From: an uncultured Clostridia bacterium
Lineage (GTDB): Bacteria; Bacillota; Clostridia; TANB77; CAG-508
Assembly: GCA_948805675.1 (NCBI GenBank)
Contig: CAQIBN010000013.1
Location: 1-41,751, forward strand
Direction of reading: 5' to 3'
DNA length: 41,751 nucleotides
Made by a program: the position numbers and the translations under genes. The notes under the pieces are model-generated. The model did no database searches and had not been told where the DNA came from. It saw only the letters and a program-made list of their open reading frames with translations. Below, piece after piece: positions 27,099 to 35,667 of this stretch (positions are counted from its first letter, which is position 1; every line of letters begins with the position of its first letter).

Positions 27099-27127
27099 CA
27101 GAAGAATTTCTTATAAAGGACTTCTGC
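27099..27127 (+). other. Leader hairpin before the radical SAM gene
   Basis: GCAGAAG and CTTCTGC form a 7-bp stem with a 15-base loop, 25 bases before the start. It could be an attenuator or simply transferred leader sequence. Confidence 0.4.
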
Positions 27128-27151
27128 AAAACAAGAAAGGATGGTTTAAGC

Positions 27152-28147
27152 ATGAAAAAACGGATAAACTATTTGGCAATTGCACTAACAACAAGGTGTA
27201 ATTTCCAATGTTTTTACTGTAAGCCTACAGGTGAGAGTATACTTTCTAATACGCAAGGAACCTTAGATTTTCAAGATTTGAAGAAAATAATTAAGGTGGC
27301 ATACAAATTAGGAATTAACACTTTTCGCATTACTGGAGGAGAGCCAACAATGGTTGATTATTTGCCTAATTTAATCAGCTATGCAATGAGCCTTGGAGAT
27401 GATACAAAGATTCGCCTGAATACAAATGGCTATAAACTTGATGCTATCTTAGATAGTATAGAAGCTTTTAAAGACCGAATGGATATTGTAATTAGTGTAG
27501 ACTCCTTATATGAGTATATACAAGGAATTTATTATCCAAAATATTTATCTGAAAAGGTACAAGACTTAGCAAAAGAGTTAATAGCAAGAAAGATTACTAC
27601 CAGATTCAACATTGTAGTAACAAAACACAATGTAAGTGAGGTTAAAGCATTAATCCACAAATCGCTTGCTTTAGGAGTGAATATAAAAATATTGGATCTG
27701 ATTATTCGAAATGAGTATTTTGGTAACAATAAAAAACTCGAAGGTAAAGAGGCTGTAAAGTTTGGGGAAAACTCTTACACACAGTTAGATAACATAATTG
27801 CATATTTGGAAGAAATTTCAGAGAGTAGAAAAGAAAACTATCACATGTGGAATTCATATGGAATTCCTAGAAGTGGTTACTTCATTGGAAGCCAGTGGGT
27901 TCAGGTAAAAGACTCATCAAATGGTGCACAGTATTGCAAAGTATGTGTCCAAAAATGTCCATACTATAAATCGTGCAATGAGGGAGTATTTAGTCCGTTT
28001 ATATCGGTAGGCGAAATTTTGCATCTTTCTGGATGTAAAAATAAAGATTTGTATTACAATTTAAAAGGTAAGTCTGAAGCTGAAATTGAAGAGGCTTTGG
28101 ATAAAATCTTAACCTTATTTGAAGAAACGGAATTAAGAAAACATTAA
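27152..28147 (+). CDS. MoaA-like radical SAM protein of foreign composition, with an in-frame CGG
   Basis: This protein of about 331 residues has a radical SAM motif TTRCNFQCFYCKPTGES (CX3CX2C, residues about 14-25), FRITGGEPT (the SAM-binding GGEP) and RLNTNGYKL. A C-terminal cysteine cluster (QYCKVCVQKCPYYKSC) probably binds an auxiliary Fe-S cluster. It resembles MoaA and peptide-modifying radical SAM enzymes; no molybdopterin or RiPP genes are adjacent. I start it at 27152 (AAAGGATGG upstream) rather than the earlier ATG at 27077. Codon use differs from its neighbours, with CGC, CGA and CTG present. The fourth codon is CGG followed by A. If CGGA were decoded as in the native genes, the product would end as MKKG. 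Recent acquisition is likely. Confidence 0.8.
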   Translation: MKKRINYLAIALTTRCNFQCFYCKPTGESILSNTQGTLDFQDLKKIIKVAYKLGINTFRITGGEPTMVDYLPNLISYAMSLGDDTKIRLNTNGYKLDAILDSIEAFKDRMDIVISVDSLYEYIQGIYYPKYLSEKVQDLAKELIARKITTRFNIVVTKHNVSEVKALIHKSLALGVNIKILDLIIRNEYFGNNKKLEGKEAVKFGENSYTQLDNIIAYLEEISESRKENYHMWNSYGIPRSGYFIGSQWVQVKDSSNGAQYCKVCVQKCPYYKSCNEGVFSPFISVGEILHLSGCKNKDLYYNLKGKSEAEIEEALDKILTLFEETELRKH

Positions 28148-28300
28148 TAACCATCAAACAGAGCAGGTGAGAAAATTCACTTGTTCTGTATCAATTAAAA
28201 ATCAATTTATTATAAAAATTAAATTAATTAAAAGGATTTGGAGGACTTATAAATAATTTTGTAGGTATTAAAGTTTTAATGATTAGATAAAATAAAAGAG

Positions 28301-28349
28301 ACAAGTCAAATTCAAAATTACTAATTTTGAATTTGACTTGTTTTTTTTT
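28301..28349 (+). terminator. Strong terminator (20-bp perfect stem)
   Basis: ACAAGTCAAATTCAAAATTA and TAATTTTGAATTTGACTTGT are perfect complements around a single C, followed by nine T's. The remainder of 28148-28455 holds a weaker GAGCAGGTGA hairpin just after the radical SAM stop and no gene. Confidence 0.85.
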
Positions 28350-28455
28350 ATGAATTATGTAACAAATCACTTATTAATATTTTAAAGTGGTAGAAATTTA
28401 ATAAAACATATGATATAAATAAGAAAAAAATATAAAATTAGGAGGTAATATCAAT

Positions 28456-29250
28456 ATGGAAGAAGAATATTTACAGTTTGCAAAAGATGTTGCATATAAA
28501 GCAGGAGAAATAATGCTAAAGTATTTTAAAGAAGATAATAGAGCAAGTTATAAAGGAGATAAAACAATTGTTACATTAGCAGACAAAGAAATAAATACAT
28601 ATCTAATCAACCAAGTAAAACAAAAGTTTCCTACACATTCTGTAGATGGAGAAGAAGAACAATTTGGAAAAAGTAATCATGTATGGGTTTGTGACCCAGT
28701 TGATGGTACAGCAATGTATGCAAGACATATTGCAGTAGCAGTTTTTTCATTAGCACTAGTTATAGATGGTATTTCAACAGTAGGAGTTGTTTATGATCCA
28801 TTTACAGATAATTTATATTCTGCAATAAAAGGAAAAGGGACATATAAAAATGGAAAGAAAATTATTGTAAATGATTATCAATTGGACGACATGAGAAGTG
28901 TATCAAATTTTGATATGTGGCCAAGAGCAGATTATAATATTTACGATGTTATAAAGAAGTTAGGAGAAAAAACGTATTTTGTAAGTATAGGTAGTGTTAT
29001 TAGAGGTGGTATGTGTGTTGCTGATGGTGAATTTAATATGGCAATTTTTCCAGGAACTAAAAGAAAAAATTGTGATATTGCAGCAGTAAAAGTAATTGTA
29101 GAAGAAGCAGGGGGAAAAGTAACAGATATATTTGGAAACGAGCAAAGATATGATCAAGATATAAATGGTGCAATTATTAGTAATGGATTAGTACATGATG
29201 AAGTAGTTAAAATAATAAATGAATTTTTAAATAAAAAAGTGATAGATTAA
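28456..29250 (+). CDS. Inositol monophosphatase family protein
   Basis: This 264-residue protein has the metal-binding motifs of the IMPase/FIG superfamily: SVDGEEEQFGKS (about 57, with the GEE), WVCDPVDGTAMYAR (DPxDGT, about 78) and RKNCDIAAVKVIVEEAGGKV (the CDxAA/GG block, about 207). VVYDPFTDNLYSAIKGKG is also typical. Enzymes of this group dephosphorylate inositol phosphate, fructose-1,6-bisphosphate or PAP; the substrate is not decided here. The ribosome binding site is TTAGGAGG. Sequence downstream is decayed. Confidence 0.85.
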   Translation: MEEEYLQFAKDVAYKAGEIMLKYFKEDNRASYKGDKTIVTLADKEINTYLINQVKQKFPTHSVDGEEEQFGKSNHVWVCDPVDGTAMYARHIAVAVFSLALVIDGISTVGVVYDPFTDNLYSAIKGKGTYKNGKKIIVNDYQLDDMRSVSNFDMWPRADYNIYDVIKKLGEKTYFVSIGSVIRGGMCVADGEFNMAIFPGTKRKNCDIAAVKVIVEEAGGKVTDIFGNEQRYDQDINGAIISNGLVHDEVVKIINEFLNKKVID

Positions 29251-29270
29251 GTTCTAGGAGGCTGTTAAAC

Positions 29271-29360
29271 ATGGATATTTATGGCATAAAAAATATAATG
29301 GAAAAAGATTTAAAGTTTGAGTTTGATAAATATTATAAACAAACAAAAAACAATTACTAA
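29271..29360 (+). pseudogene. N-terminal stub of an unknown gene
   Basis: ATG 29271, after CTAGGAGGCTG, opens MDIYGIKNIMEKDLKFEFDK and stops 29 codons in, where it meets the exopolyphosphatase fragment in another frame. It is the surviving start of a deleted gene; the family is not recognisable. Confidence 0.45.
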
Positions 29361-29832
29361 TAATATATATGTATGTGGTACAAGCATATTTAGAAACTTA
29401 AGCGACAACCAAAGAGAAGAATTTTTAAATAAATTTAAACAAAATACAGGAGCAGAATTTGAAATAATATCATCAGAAGAAGAAAATAAATTAACAGTAG
29501 CAGGTGCTACCAAAAAAGTAAATGGAAAAGTAGCAGTATTTGTTGGAGGAGGAGGTTCTAGCGAAATTGCTATATATGATAATGGAATAAAAGAAATGGT
29601 AAATACACCAATTGGCGTTATGGATGCAATGGCAAAATTTCCAGATTTAGCAGAAGATTTAGCAACAACAGATTTAGAAGAAGTAAAGAGCTTTGTAAAG
29701 GAAAAATTAAATCTTCCAAAAGAAAAAGCAGATATATTAATACTAGCAGGAGGAGGACATAAACATTTTGCAATTGATTCTGGAGTTCATTATGAAAAAA
29801 ATAATTTATATGAAGATGAATTTATTTGTTAA
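29335..29832 (+). pseudogene. Ppx/GppA exopolyphosphatase-family fragment
   Basis: About 165 residues match the middle of Ppx/GppA phosphatases: YVCGTSIFRNLSDN, FEIISSEEENKLTVAGAT, KVAVFVGGGGSSEIAIY (the phosphate-binding glycine loop) and ILILAGGGHKH. The first ASKHA strand and phosphate-1 motif are missing, as is the C-terminal region. The ends are abrupt and no CGG is present, so it is a deletion remnant. Confidence 0.6.
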
Positions 29833-30251
29833 TAGTAGGATTATTGGCAGATGGATTAGGTATTATAGCATTAAAATACTTAACACCGAAAAATGATTAT
29901 TTAACTTTAACAATAAAATTTGGCATTCGATTTTTGGGTTATATTATAGCATTTTTATCTAATAATATATTAATTATTTTTATTGCAATGACTTGGTCAA
30001 TTTTAATGTCTACAGCTTACGAAAATATTTGTGATGGGCCATATGTAAATTCAGTAGAAAATGAGTATCAGCTAGAATTTACTAATATAAGATACATAAT
30101 TAGATTTTTAGGTGAATCAATAGGCGTGTTTTTATGTGGCTTAATGTATGAAATAGGATTAAAATATATGTTTGGATTATCAGCGATATTTATAATGTTT
30201 CAATTAGGACTGGCATATTATATGATTTATTTAAGAAATAAAAAATGTTAA
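29818..30251 (+). pseudogene. C-terminal remnant of an MFS-type transporter
   Basis: The frame LLIVGLLADGLGIIALKYLT to YYMIYLRNKKC has about four to five transmembrane helices, like the last third of a major facilitator (YENICDGPYVNSVENEYQLEF between helices). No start codon with a ribosome binding site is present, and the frame begins right after a TGA. The N-terminal two thirds are lost in the same deletion that cut the preceding fragment. Confidence 0.55.
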
Positions 30252-30357
30252 AATATATAATTTGAAGATTATAAACATTAAAAAATGAAAATTTAAAAGT
30301 AGATATACAGAGATATTTATATATAAATGATAAAAAAGAAAAGATAGGAATAATAAA

Positions 30358-32119
30358 ATGAAAAATAATTTTTTAATTAAAACTTTAAAAGGAACAAAAA
30401 TATATATAATAATTACATTGTTATTAAGTGCAATATATTCTAGACTATTTGTTTTAGTACCAATGTTTATTCGGATATGCATTAGATGGAATTATAATGG
30501 GAAATGAAGAAGTAATACCATCATTTATTACAAATTTATTTTATTTATCAAATAATAAAATAGGAAAAATAATAATTCTTTCAATAGTTCTAATATTAGT
30601 AAATATAATAATTTTTATTGTTAGTTACATAAAAAATAAAATAAACACAAAGTTTAATTTAAAAATAAATAGAAATGTAAAACAGATTGTGTTAGAACAT
30701 ATTCCAAAATTAGAATATATGGAATTTTCCAATATAAACAAATCAGATGTCATTCAAAGAGTTAATAATGATGCTACAACATATTCTGAATTTTTCAATT
30801 CACAAATAAATCTATTTTTTGATACTATATTTATTATTATTTTTGCTGTAGCACAAACTTTAGAGTTAAATGTTACAGTAGGAATATTTATTGGTATTAT
30901 ATGTCTTTTTATTGTAATTTTATCAATATGGTTTTTCAAAAATTCTAAACCATTAGTTGAAGATATTGTTGAAAGGAATAAAGAAGTAATAGAAAAAACA
31001 ACAATTAATGTAGAAAACTCTAAAATGGTAAAAATATATAACAGAGAAGAAAAAGAAATACAAGATTTTAAAAAGATAAATGATGAGTATAGAAAAAAAG
31101 ATGTAAAATTAGCTAAACTAAAAGTTTGGTATAGAATAACAACACATTCATTAAGAAATTTTAAAGAGCCATTTATTTTATTATGGGGAGGAATTTTAGT
31201 TGTAAGAGGAGAGCTTACAATTGCAAGCCTTTCTATATTACTTGCATATGCTACCAAAATTATGTACTATGTATATGATACAGTTGCAAAATTGGAAAAT
31301 ATTAATGAATTTATTGTTGCATATAAAAAACTTTCTAAACTAATGAAATATAAAGAAGATGTAGAAAAAAATCCAGACATTAAATTATCAGGAGATATTA
31401 TATTTAAAAATGTGAGTATAAAAATACAAGAAAATAAAGTGTTAGAAAATCTTAATTTTATAATTAAGCAAGGAGAAAATATTGCTATTATTGGAGATAA
31501 TGGTTCAGGAAAAACAATTATAGCAAAAACATTAATTGGATTTTATGAATATACAGGTGATATTTATATTGGAGAATGGGATATTAAAAAAGTAAGCAAA
31601 AAGAGTTTAAGAAATTATATAGGAGTTGTTTTACAAGATACATATTTATTTACAGATACAGTTAAAAATAATATAAATATAAATCAAAATAAAATAAGTG
31701 ATAAGCAAATTATAAATGTATGTAAAATGGCAGAATTATACGATGATATAAAAAGATTTGATAATAATATTAATTACTTAATAGGAAAAGGTGGAAACAA
31801 TGTATCCGGAGGACAAAAACAAAGAATTGCAATTGCAAGAACGATTCTTTTAGATAATAAATTTATTATATTTGATGATTCACTTTCTAAGTTAGACAGT
31901 AAAACAAAAGTAAAAATATTAAATAATATTATCAAAATGCAAAAGGGAACTATAATTATTTCACATGATATAGAAGTTGTACAAAAATGTGACAAAGTTT
32001 TATTTATAAATAATAAAAGTGTAAAAGTTAGTACACATGAAGATTTATTAGAAAACGATGAACAATACAGACAAATTATAGAAATAAATCAAAACAAAAT
32101 ATTTGAAGATGAGGATTAG
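30358..32119 (+). CDS. ABC exporter half-transporter with degenerate Walker B, one CGG recoding site
   Basis: ATG 30358 opens MKNNFLIKTLKGTKIYIIIT; skipping the C of CGG at 30472 (Gly39) joins it to the long frame, giving 586 residues. Residues 1-290 are a six-helix exporter membrane domain. The ATPase domain has GDNGSGKTI (Walker A), VSGGQKQR (signature) and FIIFDDSLSKLD. The catalytic glutamate after Walker B is aspartate (DD), which marks the degenerate site of heterodimeric exporters. The stop overlaps the region of the next exporter gene, its likely partner. Without recoding, only a 38-residue leader would be made before the shift. A weaker internal start would lack the first helix. Confidence 0.85.
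30472..30475 (+). other. CGGA recoding site in the ABC exporter
   Basis: TTT ATT CGG ATA becomes TTT ATT GGA TAT (Gly39), restoring the end of the first transmembrane helix (MFIGYALDG). Confidence 0.87.
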
Positions 32120-32123
32120 TCAA

Positions 32124-33836
32124 ATGTTAGAAGAAATAAAAAATCAATATAAAAAAGAAACTATAAAAATAGCAATAGGCTGGATAATAACTAGTATAAT
32201 GGTTGTATTATTTATAGCTTTTACTATTGTAATGATAGAATATGCAATTCCAAGTAAAGATATAAACTTAATCATAAAATTAGGAGTTATATATTTTGGA
32301 TTAAATATATTAAGAGCAATTGCTACTTTTTTTGAAGATTTAAATCATGAAGCTTTTGATGTAAAAGTGCAGGCCGATTATAGAGAAAAAATATTTATAA
32401 AATTACAAAAAATGAATCAGAGTGAAATTGACAAAATAAGAGTTGGTGAAATCTTAGAAAATATGCTTAATGACACAAAAGAGTTTTCTATGGTTTATGG
32501 TACTGGAATATGCAGGTCATATTATGGAGGAATTATTAGACTACTTGGAACATTAATGGTTTTAGCATATTTAAATATTCCAATTGCTACAATTACATTT
32601 ATTATTTATCTGTTTGGATTTTTCATAACATATATATTTAATAAAAAATCAATCAAATATACAAAAGCAAAAAGAATGATAAATGCAAAAATATTAAACT
32701 GGTCAAATGAACAAGTGCAAGGTTATCAAACAATAAAATCTCTAGAAATAGAAAAAGAGAGAATGAAAGAAATAAAATCTTTATTAACAATGTATGAAGA
32801 GTCAGTAAATAAATTAGAAAAAAATATTAGGTTTTATACATGTATATATGATTTTATTATATCATTTGTAGGAGTAACTAATATTTTATTAGGAAGTATT
32901 AGTGTAGAAAACGGAATTATATCATATGGGGCATTAGTTATACTTTCAAGATATATTTCGTCTCCAGAAACATATGCTAGATGGTTTATAGATGGATTTC
33001 AAATTAGGAACATTGGAAAAATTGCATATGGCAAAATAACAAATATTTTGCAAAAAACAGAAGAAGAGATTAATTATGGAGTAGAGTTGACAAAAATAGA
33101 TAAAGTAGATAAAATAGAATTTATAAATGTTAAATTTGGTTATAATGAAAATGAAAACACCTTAAACGATATAAGTTTTATTGCAAATAAAGACGAAAAA
33201 ATTGCTTTGGTTGGAAGAACAGGAAGCGGAAAAACAAGTCTTGTAAATGTAATTTGTAAATTTTATGACATACAAAGTGGACAAATAGAGATAAATGATA
33301 AAGATTATAATGAATATAATATAAAAAGCTTAAGAAATAAAATCGGATACATCATGCAAAAAGTAGTTATATTTAATGGAACCATATTTGATAATATTAA
33401 TTATGCAAATAAAGATATATCAAAAGAAGAGATGATTGATATATGTAAAAAATTAAACTTGCATGATAAAATTATGTCTTTAAAAGATGAATATGAAACC
33501 AAAATTGATGAAGATACAGATTTATTCTCTGCAGGAGAAAAGCAATTAATAAATTTTGCAAGAGTAATGGTAGAAAATCCAGAAATTATTATATTAGATG
33601 AAGCTACAGCTAGCTTAAGCTATAAATCAGAAATGTTAGTGAGACAAGCAATAGAAGAAATTACAAAAGGAAAGATTAGTTTCATAATAGCACATAGATT
33701 ATCAACTATCAAAAATTGTGACAAAATATTTTTAATGGATAATGGAGAAATCATAGAGCAAGGAAATCATAATGAATTAATAGAAAAACAAGGTAAGTAT
33801 TTTGAATTAGTGTTCAGTGGAGACGAGAAAAAATGA
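32124..33836 (+). CDS. ABC exporter half-transporter, catalytically competent partner
   Basis: This 570-residue half-transporter has six membrane helices (residues about 15-290) and an ATPase domain with GRTGSGKTS (Walker A), YIMQKVVIFNGTI (Q-loop), LFSAGEKQ (signature) and IIILDEATASLS (Walker B with the catalytic glutamate). IIAHRLSTIKNCD has the switch histidine. It therefore complements the degenerate subunit before it. I choose ATG 32124, just past the preceding stop, with GAGGATTAG upstream; a frame from 32103 would overlap. The substrate could be a peptide, drug or lipid. All CGG triplets inside (AGC GGA, ATC GGA, AAC GGA) are out of frame. Confidence 0.87.
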   Translation: MLEEIKNQYKKETIKIAIGWIITSIMVVLFIAFTIVMIEYAIPSKDINLIIKLGVIYFGLNILRAIATFFEDLNHEAFDVKVQADYREKIFIKLQKMNQSEIDKIRVGEILENMLNDTKEFSMVYGTGICRSYYGGIIRLLGTLMVLAYLNIPIATITFIIYLFGFFITYIFNKKSIKYTKAKRMINAKILNWSNEQVQGYQTIKSLEIEKERMKEIKSLLTMYEESVNKLEKNIRFYTCIYDFIISFVGVTNILLGSISVENGIISYGALVILSRYISSPETYARWFIDGFQIRNIGKIAYGKITNILQKTEEEINYGVELTKIDKVDKIEFINVKFGYNENENTLNDISFIANKDEKIALVGRTGSGKTSLVNVICKFYDIQSGQIEINDKDYNEYNIKSLRNKIGYIMQKVVIFNGTIFDNINYANKDISKEEMIDICKKLNLHDKIMSLKDEYETKIDEDTDLFSAGEKQLINFARVMVENPEIIILDEATASLSYKSEMLVRQAIEEITKGKISFIIAHRLSTIKNCDKIFLMDNGEIIEQGNHNELIEKQGKYFELVFSGDEKK

Positions 33837-33877
33837 ACACTTACAAATAATATAGATTTTATACTTAGGAGAAAAGA

Positions 33878-34912
33878 ATGGGAATTATAGAAGTAAAAAA
33901 ATTAGTTAAAGAATATAAAGTAATACAAAAAGAAAAGGGATTGTTAGGCTATTTTAAAAACTTAATTCATCCAAAATACAAGAAATTTACAGCGGTAAAT
34001 AATATAAATATCAATATTGAAGAAGGAGAACTTGTAGGTTATATAGGTGAAAATGGAGCAGGAAAAAGTACAACAATTAAAATGTTAACAGGGTTATTAA
34101 CTCCAACATCAGGTGAGGTAATAGTAAATGGTTTGGTTCCAAGTGAAAAAAGAATAGAAAATAATAAAAACATAGGGGCAGTTTTCGGACAAAAAACTCA
34201 ACTTTGGTGGGACCTACCAGTTATAGAATCTTTTAGGCTAATTAAAAAAATGTATAAAATTCCAGAAAATGAATACAGAAAAAACTTAAAGAGATTTACA
34301 GAAATATTGGAACTAGAAGATTTATTAGAAAAACAAGTTAAAAACTTAAGTTTAGGACAAAAAATGAGATGCGAGATAGCAGCAACATTTATGCACAATC
34401 CTAAAATAGTTTACTTAGATGAGCCAACAATAGGTTTAGATGTTTTAGTAAAAGAAAATATTAGAAAATTTATAAAAGATGTAAATAAAGAAAAAAATAC
34501 TACAGTTATTCTTACAACACATGATTTAAAAGATATAGAAGATGTGTGTAATAGAATTATTCTTTTAGATAAAGGTCAAATTATTTATGATGGTGGAAAA
34601 CAAGAATTTAAAGATATTTATGGAAATTATGTAATAGCTGAATTTATTATAAAAGAAAAGAAACAAAGTATTAAAGAAAGTATGAATTTAGATATAATAC
34701 ACATATTAGAAGAAACAGAAAAAAACTTAAAGATAAAATTTAAACATGATGAAACAACAATAATGAAAGTAATGGATGAAATATCTAAATATTGTACAAT
34801 TGAAGATATACATATGAAAGAACCAGAATTAGAAGATATATTAAAAGACATATATAAAGGAGTACATACAAATGATAAAAAGTATGATAGCACTAGCGAA
34901 AATGCAATTTAG
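33878..34912 (+). CDS. ABC-2 type exporter ATPase, second operon
   Basis: This 344-residue ATPase has GENGAGKST (Walker A, about 62), FGQKTQLWWD (Q-loop), LSLGQKMR (signature, about 161), IVYLDEPTIGLD (Walker B) and TTHDLKD (switch). It is the intact paralogue of the ATPase at 16589 and shares the KEKGLLGYFKNLIHPKYK insert. The two align without a gap through the position where the other has its CGG site. The 3' end overlaps the next gene by 41 bases, implying coupled translation. The C-terminal 90 residues are probably a regulatory or permease-contact extension. Confidence 0.88.
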   Translation: MGIIEVKKLVKEYKVIQKEKGLLGYFKNLIHPKYKKFTAVNNININIEEGELVGYIGENGAGKSTTIKMLTGLLTPTSGEVIVNGLVPSEKRIENNKNIGAVFGQKTQLWWDLPVIESFRLIKKMYKIPENEYRKNLKRFTEILELEDLLEKQVKNLSLGQKMRCEIAATFMHNPKIVYLDEPTIGLDVLVKENIRKFIKDVNKEKNTTVILTTHDLKDIEDVCNRIILLDKGQIIYDGGKQEFKDIYGNYVIAEFIIKEKKQSIKESMNLDIIHILEETEKNLKIKFKHDETTIMKVMDEISKYCTIEDIHMKEPELEDILKDIYKGVHTNDKKYDSTSENAI

Positions 34913-35666
34913 TCAGTACAATATATATAAATCAAATTTTTATTTATTTACTCTAAATAGAATTGTTGAAGTAATAGTATATATATTTGTATGGCAAGCA
35001 ATATATAATCAAACAGGAGAGTTAGCAGGTGGATTTTCCATAAATCAAATGATTACTTATTATATTTTATCAGTAACTATTAGTCCACTTGTACATTGGG
35101 GAATAAACGAAGATATAGCATATTCTATAAGAAATGGACAAATTAATAAAGAATTGTTAAATCCAATTAGTTATTTTAAATATTATTTTGGTATAAATTT
35201 AGGAGAGATGGGATTTGCATTAGTAGTTGGATTTGCAACTTTTATAATATGTAGTATATTCTGGAGTGTAGTATTTCCATCAAGTTTAGGAAGATTTATG
35301 ATGTTTATAGTAGTAATATTACTTGGAATACCAATAACATTTTTCTTACAAATGATAGTTGGAATAACAGGTTTTTATACTAATTCAATTTGGGGAATGA
35401 AAATACTAAGAAAAGCAGTTATTTCTATATTTGCAGGTATGATAGCTCCAATTACATTATTTCCTAATTGGTTTCAGAAATTAGCTAATATATTACCATT
35501 TAAAGAATTAATATATACACCAATAAATATATGGTTAGGACAAGTGCCAATAAATGATATATATTTTATAATAATAAAGCAAGTAATATGGGCAATTATT
35601 TTATATAGTATAGCAAAGATATTTTTTAATCATGCTGTTAAAAAGGTAACAATAAACGGAGGATAA
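34872..35666 (+). CDS. ABC-2 permease (DUF990-like), subunit 1 of second operon
   Basis: This 264-residue permease has about six transmembrane helices. NEDIAYSIRNGQINKELLNPISY matches the cytoplasmic loop of the paralogue at 17681, and both end in NGG. The start lies inside the end of the ATPase gene, after ATAAAGGAGTACATACA, a good ribosome binding site. The next permease starts two bases after its stop. Confidence 0.84.
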   Translation: MIKSMIALAKMQFSQYNIYKSNFYLFTLNRIVEVIVYIFVWQAIYNQTGELAGGFSINQMITYYILSVTISPLVHWGINEDIAYSIRNGQINKELLNPISYFKYYFGINLGEMGFALVVGFATFIICSIFWSVVFPSSLGRFMMFIVVILLGIPITFFLQMIVGITGFYTNSIWGMKILRKAVISIFAGMIAPITLFPNWFQKLANILPFKELIYTPINIWLGQVPINDIYFIIIKQVIWAIILYSIAKIFFNHAVKKVTINGG

Positions 35667-35667
35667 A

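Noticed and set aside
29317..29832. Intact phosphatase gene
   Set aside because: The first strand and phosphate-binding motif of Ppx/GppA are absent and the next gene's tail is fused out of frame.
4017..30475. The CGG breaks as sequencing or assembly errors
   Set aside because: Errors in AT-rich DNA fall mainly in homopolymers. These eleven are single C's before GG at glycine codons only, in eight genes on both strands, and never in the many xxC GGN contexts that are correct. Read-level checking would still be decisive.
4017..30475. CGG reassigned to another amino acid (Trp or Gln, as reported in some Bacillota)
   Set aside because: A simple reassignment keeps the frame. Here the frame changes by +1 at each site and the restored residue is glycine.
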